64,000 nucleotides of DNA from Novosphingobium sp. AAP83 (lineage in GTDB: Bacteria; Pseudomonadota; Alphaproteobacteria; Sphingomonadales; Sphingomonadaceae): assembly GCF_001295795.1 (NCBI RefSeq), contig NZ_LJHY01000020.1, forward strand, positions 1 through 64,000, in the 5' to 3' direction. Below the pieces are notes generated by a model. That model did no database searches. It was given only the letters and a program-made list of their open reading frames with translations, and had not been told where the DNA came from. Shown here piece by piece: positions 18,138 through 27,460 of this stretch; the first letter of the stretch is position 1, and every line of letters starts with the position of its first letter. The position numbers and the translations under genes are program-made.

Positions 18138-18868
18138 GCAGCGTGGCTAGCCTTGTGCGGTGCTTCGCGAGTGACGGAGGTTTCGGCGCCTCCAACCGGC
18201 ACGAGACCGGCGATCAGAACGCCTAGCGCACTGATATCGTGCAGCGCGGCGCTGACCGGTGCATGGCGCACCAGCGGATGGATCATGGCGGCGGATTCAA
18301 CAACCGCTTCGTCGCTGCGAATAGTGGCGAGCAGTTTATCACCAAGCAGTTCGCGCACAAACACGGCGGCGTGACGCGCCAGTTTGCGCGTATCGTCGGC
18401 CTTGTTCAGCACGAAACGCGTGTTTGGCCCGGCGGCGTCGAGCGCCTCGGGCAGGCTAACCAGGCATTCGCCCGAAGGCGCAAGCACCAACATATCAAGC
18501 ACGGCGTACGGGCGGAGCTGTTCAAACAGGGTCATATCCGACGATCCTGCATCGGCAATGAACAACATGTTATCATCGAAGCTTATTTCGCCCGACGCCA
18601 AACCATAAGCGAGATCGCCCCGGTCTGCTATCGTATAGGCATCGCGAAGCGTAACCCCGTGCACAACGGCATCGTTTGGCTGACCTTCATCTAGTGCTGG
18701 CAGGCGATCTGTCGGCTCCAGACCGAAGTGCAAAGCCATGGTGCTGCGTGCGGCCATATCAAGGACGGTCACAGGCACACCGGACTGGGCAAGGCCTATG
18801 GCGAGATTGGCAACGAGGCTTGTTGTTCCAACGCCGCCCCGCAGGCCTTGAACAAGCATCAAGGGCAT
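18134..18868 (-). CDS. bcsQ: Cellulose biosynthesis ATPase BcsQ (MinD/ParA-like)
   Basis: A 244-residue deviant Walker-A ATPase. The P-loop variant is QGLRGGVGTTSLVANLA, lacking the conserved lysine of GKTT at its second position. A switch region appears as FIADAGSSD, with NKADD later. BcsQ proteins help to localise and assemble the cellulose synthase. The GVGTTSL loop is a common form in BcsQ, so weak ATPase activity is likely. The ATG shares bases with the stop of the upstream accessory gene, and the stop overlaps bcsAB by 4 bases, so translational coupling is likely. Confidence 0.88.
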   Translation of the reverse strand: MPLMLVQGLRGGVGTTSLVANLAIGLAQSGVPVTVLDMAARSTMALHFGLEPTDRLPALDEGQPNDAVVHGVTLRDAYTIADRGDLAYGLASGEISFDDNMLFIADAGSSDMTLFEQLRPYAVLDMLVLAPSGECLVSLPEALDAAGPNTRFVLNKADDTRKLARHAAVFVRELLGDKLLATIRSDEAVVESAAMIHPLVRHAPVSAALHDISALGVLIAGLVPVGGAETSVTREAPHKASHAA

Positions 18869-19212
18869 CAGAGCGTTCCCTTGCTGACCGCAGTGGATAT
18901 CCGGGCAAGCAGGCTGCGCACGTCTTGCGGATCCTGTGGCGCGGCGCGCGCGGGCGCAGCTTGTTGCTGTCCGCCATATTTGCGCGAAAGCGCAGCGGCC
19001 AAGGGCAGGGGTTGATGCGCGCGCGGTTCCGGTTCAGGTTCGCGTGCCGTTACAACAACGCTGCCGATAACGGTCTGTTGCACGCGGGGATCGCGCAGAA
19101 TGGCCTCGAACACTGGCCATGTCTCGACCTCGGTGAAACGATCACCAAAATCGTGATACTGGAAATCGGTTTTGCCAAGACGGTCGAAGAGAGTCTTTAC
19201 ATCAGCGCGCAT
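18868..19212 (-). CDS. BcsP/BcsR-like cellulose biosynthesis accessory protein
   Basis: A 114-residue first gene of the cellulose operon. The N-terminus (MRADVKTLFDRLGKTDFQYH, then FTEVETWPVFEAILRD) resembles the short conserved block of BcsR/BcsP-type proteins, which precede bcsQ in other proteobacteria. The rest is Pro/Ala/Gln-rich and probably disordered. An upstream ATG at 19272 is in frame, but the residues before 19212 do not look conserved. It probably partners BcsQ. Whether BcsP, BcsR or a new subtype is correct cannot be decided by eye. Confidence 0.6.
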   Translation of the reverse strand: MRADVKTLFDRLGKTDFQYHDFGDRFTEVETWPVFEAILRDPRVQQTVIGSVVVTAREPEPEPRAHQPLPLAAALSRKYGGQQQAAPARAAPQDPQDVRSLLARISTAVSKGTL

Positions 19213-19726
19213 CGAGTATCTGCCCTTAGTAGAATGCCGTAATACCTCACATAAATTGGTTAACAAATCCAAAATGTATCAGCGGCGGCCTCAAAGGGCG
19301 TATGGTACGAATTGTCAGGGGTTTTTGGGCACTGCGGCGGACTGGGTACGGTTTGTGTGGGAGCATGCCGTTGAAAAAATCACAAAATTTAAATTAATAA
19401 ATTCAGATCATTACGGTATTCCGAGGCGATCCTTGGCAAGGCGTTGCAAATAGCCAGCGTTGTAGGAGGGATAAGGCTGGGCCGCTGAAATTTTTCCCCA
19501 AAAAAATGTGTTAGGCGCCAGTCCAAGCGAAAAAATTGTTAAATTTTGGCGTTTTCGAGGGCGAAGCGGGTGTGTGTACTTGCCGACCGGAGGATAATCG
19601 CGAGCTATCCTCGGATGCAGAGCCCGAGATACGCGGGATACCACGTTCCTTGCAGTTGTTCGCTTGCGCAACAGGTGAATCAAACAAGTTTGGAGATGGT
19701 TTGATGTTGCGTGACAGCCGTAGACC
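19213..19726. other. Intergenic region upstream of the cellulose operon
   Basis: No coding region is supported here. The part at 19370-19420 is A/T-rich (AAAAAATCACAAAATTTAAA) and may hold the bcs promoter on the minus strand. An A/T tract also occurs at 19490-19545. Open frames here show no family resemblance and no codon bias. Confidence 0.5.
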
Positions 19727-19760
19727 CAAAAAAGGGCGCGTAACCCGAATTGGGAGCCCT
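19727..19760 (-). terminator. Rho-independent terminator after the TonB-receptor remnant
   Basis: On the minus strand AGGGC pairs with GCCCT around an imperfect loop and is followed by a run of six or more T. It lies directly after the surviving stop codon of the receptor remnant, so it is likely the terminator of the lost gene. Confidence 0.55.
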
Positions 19761-19784
19761 TCCTTGTTTAGACTTCGTTTCGAA

Positions 19785-19920
19785 TCAGAAGCTGAACTGG
19801 GCCGAGATGAAGAAGTCGCGACCAAGCACATCAAACGTGCCCGGATAAGTGTTGGCCGACTAAGCGTTGAAAGCGATCACTGGCGGTGCCTTGTTGAACA
19901 GGTTGTTGATGCTGCGTTCT
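19785..19920 (-). pseudogene. C-terminal scrap of a TonB-dependent receptor
   Basis: Read on the minus strand, this stretch encodes NNLFNKAPPVIAFNA, a TAG stop, then SANTYPGTFDVLGRDFFISA and QFSF, ending in a TGA. This is the last-strand region of a TonB-dependent receptor, including the terminal aromatic residue. It resembles the end of the intact receptor at 24518 (NLFDRKPP, then NTYPSTYDALGRRF). Upstream of the scrap the frame is stopped and no barrel sequence follows. It is the relic of a second receptor gene in this cluster. Confidence 0.75.
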
Positions 19921-20093
19921 TACGTCTCTCACGACCATTTAGACTCGGCTGCGCGTGACGATATTGCTTCACCAGCTAATCCGTAAACGCGTAACACTAT
20001 TGCCGCGCCAAGTATTTTGACAGAAAGTGGTTAGGTCAAACGTGGCAATTCTAGTTGGCTTAGCTTGTGTCAGCAGAAACTCTGATTCCGGGC

Positions 20094-21887
20094 CTAAACC
20101 GGCAGAGCATCAAACGCCGCAGTCAGCCTTGATGATGTGCTTTGAAACGGCAAGGTCCCATGCCAGACATAGCTCGGGAAAATTGTCAGCTTCCCGGCCG
20201 ACGGCCTTACCACCCGGCGGGCCACCAGCGACAGTCCCAGGCCAGCATCTGGCGAACCGAATGTTAGCGAACCGGCATCGCCATCTGCATCCATCTCGGG
20301 TGGTAGCGCGACATAAAAGGCCGAGCTGAGCCAGCCTTGAGGGTGGATATGGTTGACGTGGTGGCCCAAGCCCTGAAGCCGCACCGACCAACTGCCCGCC
20401 AGCCGCGCTTTGCCGGTGAGACGGCCCAGGAACGGGTGCCCCGCCTGATGCGACAGGCCTGCCAGGCAGCCCTCCAACGTCGTCCCCAGTGAATCGCGCA
20501 GAGCGAGCAGGACTGGATCTGTTGTGGCAAATAGTTCGCCGCGTGTCTGGGTGCCGCCGCGCAATGTTTGTTCCGGGGGTGCATTAAGCGTCGTATGGCG
20601 TTGCTCTAACACTGACTTGAGATCGCTCAGAAACGTCGTTAGGTTGCTCCAGCCAGTCGGGACTACGAGATCCCTGGTCATTACCAATTTGTCATAATCG
20701 ATCAGCCAGCTTTCGCGTGTATCGTTCTTGAGCCTCCAGATAATGCTCAACAGGCTCCATGCTGTCTGGTCCAGCGGGGTTGCGCGACTGACCGCGAGTG
20801 CCGCAGTTTCAGCCTCGTCCAGTTCACCATTTCGCAAAGCCAGCCACGCCCGGTGATTGGCCAGCGCTGTTTCACCGGGGAAGCGCACCTGCTCCGTCCG
20901 AACCTCGACCAATGCCTCGCTATAGCGTTCCTGTAGCCGCAGCGCTGTAAGCCGCGCCAGTCGCCATTCTGCTGTCGGCCCAAACTTCTGTTCCGCCTCG
21001 GTTGCCCAAGCCAACAGCGTTGCGCCGTCATTGATGCCGCGCGCCGCCGCCAAGGCAGCGCGCCATACCTGCGCCGGAGCATCATCGGCTAGCACGGCCC
21101 TGAAAACATCGAGCGCCGCAGATCGCTGGCCCAGTTGCGGCAGCAGGAAGGCGTGTGAGGTGAGGGCCTCGGTGTGGTGTGGCCAGCGCGTCGCAACAGC
21201 GCGATAGGCGGCCTCTGCCTCTTCCATGCGTCCGGCATCGGCCAATAGATCTGCACGTGTCGTGGCCAGTTGGGGATCGTCGGCAGAACCGAGCGCCGCC
21301 AAAGCAGCCGTGAAATCGCCTTGTTGTCCCAACGCTTTGGCCAGTCGCAATACAGCGGCCAGATCGCTGGGCGCCTGTTTCACGGCCTTCATCAAGGCCG
21401 CCCTTGCCCTTGGGCAGTCGCCCTGCGCTTGGGCCAAGGCACCGGCGGCGGCAAGCACGCGCGGTGTGTCAGGTGCCAGTGCCTCTGCTCTGGCCAGCGC
21501 CTTGGCGGCCTCGGACAGATCACCGCGCTCCTGTCTTAACAAGGCAAGATTGAGCCAAGCCTCGCCATGATCCGGGGCCATTTCAACGGCGCTTTCCAGC
21601 GCGGCAATTGCTTCAGCACCAAGACCCTGCCGTGACAGGAACAGGGCGTAACTGTTCTTGTAAACGGGATTGCGCGGCGCACGTTCGATGGCAGCCACGA
21701 ACAGCGGCTCAACATCTGTTGTACGGCCTAGACCCTCGCATGCCAACGCTGCCAGATAGAACGCATCGGGATGCTGCTGAGCCGCTGGCGAGAGCCGCGC
21801 CAGCGATGCACCTGCCTGCGCTGGCTGGCCGGCTTTGAGGAAGGAGAGTGCCTGTTGGCACAGGCTCATGTCGGTCGCGTTCATCAT
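20094..21887 (-). CDS. TPR protein with C-terminal putative 2OG-Fe(II) oxygenase domain
   Basis: A 597-residue protein. About 400 N-terminal residues form TPR-like helical repeats (for example ALESAVEMAPDHGEAWLNLA). The C-terminal 120 residues match the putative 2-oxoglutarate/iron oxygenase family (2OG-FeII_Oxy_5 type), with HVNHIHPQGWLSSAFYVALP supplying iron ligands, then FPSYVWHGTLPF with the distal His and RLTAAFD with the 2OG-binding Arg. It probably hydroxylates a protein or peptide substrate recruited by the TPRs. It is divergent from the next gene and lies in a TonB-receptor cluster. The substrate is unknown. Confidence 0.82.
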   Translation of the reverse strand: MMNATDMSLCQQALSFLKAGQPAQAGASLARLSPAAQQHPDAFYLAALACEGLGRTTDVEPLFVAAIERAPRNPVYKNSYALFLSRQGLGAEAIAALESAVEMAPDHGEAWLNLALLRQERGDLSEAAKALARAEALAPDTPRVLAAAGALAQAQGDCPRARAALMKAVKQAPSDLAAVLRLAKALGQQGDFTAALAALGSADDPQLATTRADLLADAGRMEEAEAAYRAVATRWPHHTEALTSHAFLLPQLGQRSAALDVFRAVLADDAPAQVWRAALAAARGINDGATLLAWATEAEQKFGPTAEWRLARLTALRLQERYSEALVEVRTEQVRFPGETALANHRAWLALRNGELDEAETAALAVSRATPLDQTAWSLLSIIWRLKNDTRESWLIDYDKLVMTRDLVVPTGWSNLTTFLSDLKSVLEQRHTTLNAPPEQTLRGGTQTRGELFATTDPVLLALRDSLGTTLEGCLAGLSHQAGHPFLGRLTGKARLAGSWSVRLQGLGHHVNHIHPQGWLSSAFYVALPPEMDADGDAGSLTFGSPDAGLGLSLVARRVVRPSAGKLTIFPSYVWHGTLPFQSTSSRLTAAFDALPV

Positions 21888-22007
21888 TTAGCCCGTAGCC
21901 TTGCCACACTCGCATCCCGTTGCAAGAGGCAAAGCAGAAGTCCTCCTGACGGCCTGTCAAGACCTTCTACTGCTGGACAAGCAAAGGCCGACCAGCCAAA
22001 AGAAAGC

Positions 22008-23006
22008 ATGACGACTGTCGCACACTTGGCCGCTGATCCGCTCTGGTTTCCGTGGCGATTTGATGAAGCCGCCGACGGTTTCCGTTTTCGCCACCTCAGC
22101 CGTAAAGATCACGCCTCTGCTACCTTTCTGACAGAAGAGTATCTGGGTAGCGCACCGGAAACATTCATGGCGCGCAATGCCCTGTCGAACTCGACACGTG
22201 CCCCGGTCCATTTCATCTTTCATTCGGCCTTCTGTCTTTCGTCCGTGCTCGCCCGTGCCTTCGATCTACCCGGCCTTGCTATGGGGCTGAAGGAGCCGAT
22301 GGTGCTTAACGACTTGGCTGGCTGGCAGATGCGCGGTGCCACTGGCCCCCAATTGGCGCAAGCGATGGACGCCAGCCTGAAGTTGCTTGCTCGACCGTTT
22401 GGCCCGGGCGAGAGCATTGTGGTCAAGCCCAGCAACATTACTAATGCGCTCATCGCCGGGATGCTCCAACTGAGTCCGCAATCCCATGCCCTGCTGCTGC
22501 ACGCGCCTTTGCGCGTCTATCTCGGCTCGATTGCACGCAAAGGGCTTGAGGGGCGGTTGTGGGTGCGTGATCTTCTCGTCAAGCAACTGGGCCAAGGACT
22601 GCATGATATCGGTTTCGGCGCGCAGGACTATCTGGCGCAATCCGATCTGCAAGTGGCCGCTATGGGCTGGTTGGTGCAACAGCAGTTGTTTGGACGACTG
22701 GCAGTGCGGCTTGAAGGCCGGGTGCGGACACTAAACAGCGATCTGGTAACCGCGCGGTCTGCTGATGTAATGGCGGCGCTTGGCAGTCTGTTCGGCGTTG
22801 GCCTTGATGCGCAGGCCGTGGTGGCAGGTCCGGCCTTTACCCGCCACAGCAAGCACGGCACCGCATTTGGCGCCGAAGCCCGCGAACGCGAGCGGGCTAC
22901 CGAGGATGTCCATGCCGACGAAATCGGCAAAGTCGCAATCTGGACAGAGAAGGTCGCGGAATCGCAGGGGATTCCGCTTGACCTGCCCAATCCGCTTATT
23001 CGCTGA
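22008..23006 (+). CDS. Sulfotransferase-like P-loop protein of unknown function
   Basis: A 332-residue protein starting MTTVAHLAADPLWFPWRFDE. I see a sulfotransferase-like phosphosulfate loop (FIFHSAFCLSSVLARAFDLP) followed by LKEPMVLND, and a later segment (LLLHAPLRVYLGSIARKG) that resembles the 3'-phosphate site with its Arg and Ser. These suggest a divergent PAPS-dependent sulfotransferase fold, though the loop lacks the usual basic residue. The frame extends upstream to 21771, but the residues before 22008 overlap the divergent oxygenase gene and look random. Its 3' end overlaps the convergent sulfotransferase gene by 11 bases. Function is inference. Confidence 0.7.
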   Translation: MTTVAHLAADPLWFPWRFDEAADGFRFRHLSRKDHASATFLTEEYLGSAPETFMARNALSNSTRAPVHFIFHSAFCLSSVLARAFDLPGLAMGLKEPMVLNDLAGWQMRGATGPQLAQAMDASLKLLARPFGPGESIVVKPSNITNALIAGMLQLSPQSHALLLHAPLRVYLGSIARKGLEGRLWVRDLLVKQLGQGLHDIGFGAQDYLAQSDLQVAAMGWLVQQQLFGRLAVRLEGRVRTLNSDLVTARSADVMAALGSLFGVGLDAQAVVAGPAFTRHSKHGTAFGAEARERERATEDVHADEIGKVAIWTEKVAESQGIPLDLPNPLIR

Positions 23007-24432
23007 ATTCAGGATACTCGGCACGCAACAAGTCTGCCAACTCGCCCACGTGTGCAGCGTAATTGCGCCAGCGCCCGCGCGACCGGGCGTGGACAGGCTG
23101 GCGCACTTGCCAGACGCTCGCCGTGCGTATGATCTGTGCGTCGCTTTGTTCAGCCTTGCCTGAAAGGCCAACCGCCTGCGCGATGTCGGCGATCACGGCC
23201 TCGGGCTGCTCTACCAGTGCTTCATAGCGCACGGGGATGATGTCCTCGCCAAAGCAGACCTGCCAGTGCGCCATCAGGCGGCGATACTGCCGGTAATAGT
23301 GCAGCATGTCATCGAAATCGTTGGCGTAGGTGAGGTTGTCGGCAAAGGGCAGGAAGTACATCGACAGGAAATTGTCGATCGGATTGCGCATTACATGCAC
23401 GATCTTCGCTGCCGGGAACGCGCGCTTGATCAGCCCGAGATAGAGGAAGTTATCCATCCGCTTGTCGGTAAAGACGCTGGTACCGCCCAGTACACCTTGC
23501 GCAAAGCTGGCGTATTCCGCGCGGAAGCGAGCGGCTGCATCGGCGACCGTTGCAGGTTGGATATCGCCGCCATATTGCGTCATGAACCATGGCGTATAGG
23601 CAAGCTCGCCTCCCATGGTGACACCTGCGTGGCGGTTCAGGAGGGTTTCCAGCAGGGTTGAGCCCGACCGGAACAGGCCGCAGATAAAGATCGGCGATGC
23701 CGTCATCTCGGCGGCGGGCAGTGGCTCTTCCGGAAACAGCGCAATCATCGCATCGATCTGCGCGGTTACATCGGACTGTCGGTGGGCAAGCCGGGTTGAC
23801 TGCTTCTGCAATTGGTTTGCGTCCAATGCATGGGAAAAGGCCTCATCATAGCGGCCAAGAGCATCGAGGGCATTGGCCGCAGAAAACGACAATTCGATCA
23901 GGTCATCATGCGTGGTGGCCAGCGCCGCCGCCTGCTCCACGCGCGCCAATCCTTCGGCAGCATGTCCGGAAAAAACCTCAATACCGGCGATGCGGGCATG
24001 GGCGCGGCCAAGACCCGGCGCGTGGCGCAGTGCCGATTCATAAGCAGCACGCGCAGCATCGGCGTTGCCCACATCTTCTTCCAACTGGCCCAGGTTTTGC
24101 CAAGCCAGCACGAATGCGGGTTGCAAGGAAAGCGCAGTGTTCAAGCTGGCGCGGGCACCAGCGACATCGTGAAACACTTCGGCCTTCACCGCCGCCATGT
24201 TCAGATGCGCCTGTTCCGGTTCGGTGATACCGGCATCAATCGCGCGCTGATAGGCGTGCAACGCCGCTGCTGGCTGCAACATCTGACGCAAGCAAAATCC
24301 GAGATTGAACCACGCATCGGTGTCGTCCGGGTGTTGCTCAACCCAAGCCTGAAGCAGCTGGGCAGCATCAGTGAAGCGATGTTCGGTAAGGGCCTGGCCA
24401 ATCATCTCGGGGGAAAGTGTGGGTTCGTTCAT
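22996..24432 (-). CDS. TPR-sulfotransferase fusion protein
   Basis: A 478-residue protein with N-terminal TPR repeats (residues about 5-215, for example DTDAWFNLGFCLRQ and LAWQNLGQLEEDVGN) and a C-terminal sulfotransferase domain. The phosphosulfate loop is PIFICGLFRSGSTLLETLLN and the 3'-phosphate site is HVMRNPIDNFLSMYF. Such proteins transfer sulfate from PAPS. The architecture recalls eukaryotic protein-tyrosine sulfotransferase domains fused to TPR, but the acceptor is unknown. The start at 24432 has a good AAAGAGG ribosome site; the frame runs upstream to 24828 without conserved sequence. It lies downstream of the TonB receptor, beyond a strong hairpin. Confidence 0.88.
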   Translation of the reverse strand: MNEPTLSPEMIGQALTEHRFTDAAQLLQAWVEQHPDDTDAWFNLGFCLRQMLQPAAALHAYQRAIDAGITEPEQAHLNMAAVKAEVFHDVAGARASLNTALSLQPAFVLAWQNLGQLEEDVGNADAARAAYESALRHAPGLGRAHARIAGIEVFSGHAAEGLARVEQAAALATTHDDLIELSFSAANALDALGRYDEAFSHALDANQLQKQSTRLAHRQSDVTAQIDAMIALFPEEPLPAAEMTASPIFICGLFRSGSTLLETLLNRHAGVTMGGELAYTPWFMTQYGGDIQPATVADAAARFRAEYASFAQGVLGGTSVFTDKRMDNFLYLGLIKRAFPAAKIVHVMRNPIDNFLSMYFLPFADNLTYANDFDDMLHYYRQYRRLMAHWQVCFGEDIIPVRYEALVEQPEAVIADIAQAVGLSGKAEQSDAQIIRTASVWQVRQPVHARSRGRWRNYAAHVGELADLLRAEYPEFSE

Positions 24433-24464
24433 CGCGGAGCCTCTTTCATGGCTTGGCGCAAAAG

Positions 24465-24498
24465 AAAAGGGGGCGAGCTCGCGCCCACCCCCTTTTTT
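24465..24498. terminator. Bidirectional terminator-like hairpin between TonB receptor and TPR-sulfotransferase
   Basis: The stem AAAAGGGGG/CCCCCTTTTT encloses GCGAGCTCGCGCCCA-type sequence and ends in a T run (seen on both strands as A or T tracts). It could terminate most receptor transcripts and let few continue into the sulfotransferase gene. Confidence 0.7.
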
Positions 24499-24517
24499 AT
24501 CTGCTCTTCCGAAAAGA

Positions 24518-27460
24518 TCAGAAGCGCATGCCGACGGTGACAGTGAAGCGGCGACCCAGTGCGTCATAAGTTGACGGATAGGTGTTGCCGCTGTTCTGGG
24601 CGGTGGTGCCCAGGGTTGCGCCGACGATTGGTGGCTTACGGTCGAACAGGTTGGCGACAAGGAGATCCAGCGTGAACGTCTCCATGATCTTGAAGCCTGC
24701 CGACAGATCAAAGTAGCTGAAAGCGCTGATCTGGTTGAAATCAAGCTTCTCACCAACAAGCACACCGCTGCCAGTGATGGTGCCATTGAACGCCTTACGT
24801 GTTTCGAACAAGCGACGTTCGTATTCAACGCCGCTCATGTAACGCCACAGCAATGAAACGTTGACGTCGCCATCAAAGTCCAGCGTGGTGCGCAAGTTAT
24901 GTGCCCACTTTGGCTGGATTGCGCCGCAGTTTACCGAGTACTGGCCTACGCATTCGCGGTTGACTGAGCTCGGGGTCGCCTGGAAGTAGTTGTCGATGGT
25001 GTAGGTACCATTAAGGTTCATCAACAACTGCGCAAAGCCTATATCGGTCGCATAGGCGGCCGTGAAATCGATACCGCTGGTATCGATACGTCCGAGGTTC
25101 GACAATGGTGTAGGCAGGCCGAAGGTGGTGCCGGCCGGGCCAGACAGACGGCCATTCACCGGGTTGCGACGAATGTTGCTGCAGGCAGCGGTTGCAGCCG
25201 AAGCGGCAGTCACGTTCTGGAAGCACGCATTGATCACGTCCGATGGGGTTGGTGCCGAAACAGCGCCAGCAACCTTCACGTTGAAGTAATCAACAGTCAT
25301 GCTGAAGCCTGACAGGAAGGTTGGAGCAAACACAGCACCAATGGTGAAGGTGTCTGCTACTTCAGGGCTCAGGAGCGGGTTGCCGCCGCCGGTGGATTGG
25401 GCTTGGCCTGCTGCTGGATCCTGGATCGAACCGGCGGCAATCTGGGCTGCCGAAGCACCCTGCGCAATGCAGACTGCGCTGAGGTTGGCATTACCCTGTG
25501 CTTTCGTGCCCGAGCATGGGTCGATCGCAAGATTGGTGAGGCCCGTTACCGACGGGGCGAAGAGTTCGCCAATGTTCGGTGCACGAACCGCGCGCTGATA
25601 ACCGCCGCGTAGTTTCAAGCCATCGGTGGGCTCCCAGTTCGCGCCAACCTTCCAGGTAGTGGTGTCGAACGATGGATCGCCTGCTGCATCAACCTTGTAC
25701 TTCGATTGACGGATACCGGCTTCGAGCGACAGGTTGTTGAAGAACGGCTTGTCTTCGACCAGTGGCACGTTAACTTCGGCAAAGCCTTCAGTCACGTTGT
25801 AGCCGCCTACGAAGGGCAGCACAGCGCCGCCGCCACCACCGAGTTCGCCCGGAACCTGGCTCAGGTTATCCGGAGTACGGCGGAAGCTGTAGTTACGGTA
25901 TTCGCCACCAGCAGCGAAGTTGATCGGTGTCGAAGCGCCCGGCGATGAGATGCCGAGGTCGCCGTTAACGACGCCGCGTACCTGGCTAAGTCCGGTATCA
26001 ACCGCAACGGTCGAAACGCCTTGGATGAAGCTGACCATCGCAGGCGTGATCGAGCCTTCGCCGCCAAACAGGTTCAACGGAACGCAGCCACCGGAAGTGG
26101 TACGGCAGGTCGTTGTGTTATCAGCCAGCAGAGCTTGATTAACGCGGGATTTCAGCGTGTAGCCGCTCAGCGTTTGGGTCTGGTTCGATTCACCGCGTGC
26201 AGCGCTGACGTCGAAGTTGATGGTCTTGCCACGCAGACCTACTTTGACGTCGAACATCGTGGTCACAAACTTGCTGACGCGCGGACCAACTTCAACGGTG
26301 CGGCGATATACAGCCGGGAGTTTAAATTCAGCGGTAGAACCGGCAGAGCAGTCAATGGCAGGGTTTGCGGCGCAGATTGCGGCGCGTTGACCAGCCGAGA
26401 TGAACGGGTTGTTGATGTTGGTGGTCAGTTCTTCGCCGAAGATACCCGATGGCGCGATGATCGTGCTGACGGTGTTCTTCGAGAACATGCCGCGGCCATA
26501 AGCTTCAATGTTGTCGGCAATCTCGTACTTCGCCTGGCCCAAAAGGTTGTAGCGTTCGAATGGGGTCTGGAAGATATTGAACGGCGCAAAGTTGAAACCG
26601 TCGGGATCCGGCGTAACAAAACCGGTGCCGTTCGCGTTGTTTTGCAGATAGTTGGTATCGCAGATGTCATCAAGGCAGAACGAGGTAGGCGTGCCGGTCG
26701 GCGAGCCACCGGCAGCGCGGCCGTTGAACGAGTTGATCTGGAAGAGCGAGAAATCGCGATCGCCCTGATAGACCGGATCGGTCTTCTGGTATCCCATGCT
26801 GATGACAGCGTTGCCGCGGCCTTCGGCGAAGTCACCGCCCATGGTCACGTCGACGCGGAAAGCGTTGCCATCGCCACGCTCGGTCAGGCCATAGGATGCG
26901 CGTGCATCAAGACCGCTGAAGTTGGACTTGGTGACGAAGTTAACGACGCCCGAAACAGCGTCAGCACCGTAGGTAGTTGAGGCACCGCCGGTGAGGATGT
27001 CAACGCGGCTGACAAGGGCCAGCGGCACGTTATTAAGGTCGAAAGTGCCGCCTGAACCCGATGGTACGATGCGGTCACCGTCGATCAAGGCCAAGTTGCG
27101 CTGGCTGCCGAGGCCACGAAGGTTGACGGTAGCTGCACCGCCGTTGCCGTTGTTAACGGCCGAGCCGATACCTGGAACTACGCCTGGCAGATCGCGAATG
27201 AGCTGTTCCGCATTGTTGATCTGGCGGGTGGCGATTTCTTTTTCACCAACCACGTTCACCGGGCTGGACAGCACAAGGTTCGGGTTCTTGAGCAAGCTGC
27301 CCGTGACCACGATGGTTTGGGGTTCGCCAGCGGCATCGTCAGCAGCTTCTTCAGCTGCCGAGGCCTGCTGCGCGAAAGCTGGCTGGCTGGCCAGAAGCGC
27401 GATGGAGACGAGGGCGGAGCTGCCAAAAAGCGCCCGCCGCTTCAGAGTGTTAGTCCTCAC
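24518..27460 (-). CDS. TonB-dependent outer-membrane receptor
   Basis: A 980-residue receptor. After a signal peptide (ending PAFAQQ) comes a TonB-box-like segment (PQTIVVTGS), a plug domain (residues about 60-180, with NVPLALVSRVDILTGGAS and GADAVSGVVNFVTK) and a long 22-strand-type barrel that ends in a terminal Phe (TVTVGMRF). It takes up an unknown large substrate with energy from TonB/ExbBD. Neighbouring genes are TPR-linked modification enzymes, so the substrate may be a peptide, glycan or polyphenol. A degraded copy of a related receptor tail occurs at 19785-19920. A 7+2+7 inverted repeat lies in its upstream region. Confidence 0.95.
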   Translation of the reverse strand: MRTNTLKRRALFGSSALVSIALLASQPAFAQQASAAEEAADDAAGEPQTIVVTGSLLKNPNLVLSSPVNVVGEKEIATRQINNAEQLIRDLPGVVPGIGSAVNNGNGGAATVNLRGLGSQRNLALIDGDRIVPSGSGGTFDLNNVPLALVSRVDILTGGASTTYGADAVSGVVNFVTKSNFSGLDARASYGLTERGDGNAFRVDVTMGGDFAEGRGNAVISMGYQKTDPVYQGDRDFSLFQINSFNGRAAGGSPTGTPTSFCLDDICDTNYLQNNANGTGFVTPDPDGFNFAPFNIFQTPFERYNLLGQAKYEIADNIEAYGRGMFSKNTVSTIIAPSGIFGEELTTNINNPFISAGQRAAICAANPAIDCSAGSTAEFKLPAVYRRTVEVGPRVSKFVTTMFDVKVGLRGKTINFDVSAARGESNQTQTLSGYTLKSRVNQALLADNTTTCRTTSGGCVPLNLFGGEGSITPAMVSFIQGVSTVAVDTGLSQVRGVVNGDLGISSPGASTPINFAAGGEYRNYSFRRTPDNLSQVPGELGGGGGAVLPFVGGYNVTEGFAEVNVPLVEDKPFFNNLSLEAGIRQSKYKVDAAGDPSFDTTTWKVGANWEPTDGLKLRGGYQRAVRAPNIGELFAPSVTGLTNLAIDPCSGTKAQGNANLSAVCIAQGASAAQIAAGSIQDPAAGQAQSTGGGNPLLSPEVADTFTIGAVFAPTFLSGFSMTVDYFNVKVAGAVSAPTPSDVINACFQNVTAASAATAACSNIRRNPVNGRLSGPAGTTFGLPTPLSNLGRIDTSGIDFTAAYATDIGFAQLLMNLNGTYTIDNYFQATPSSVNRECVGQYSVNCGAIQPKWAHNLRTTLDFDGDVNVSLLWRYMSGVEYERRLFETRKAFNGTITGSGVLVGEKLDFNQISAFSYFDLSAGFKIMETFTLDLLVANLFDRKPPIVGATLGTTAQNSGNTYPSTYDALGRRFTVTVGMRF

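Noticed and set aside
19536-19958. 140-codon plus-strand open frame
   Set aside because: It runs antisense over the TonB-receptor remnant and terminator, and shows no family resemblance.
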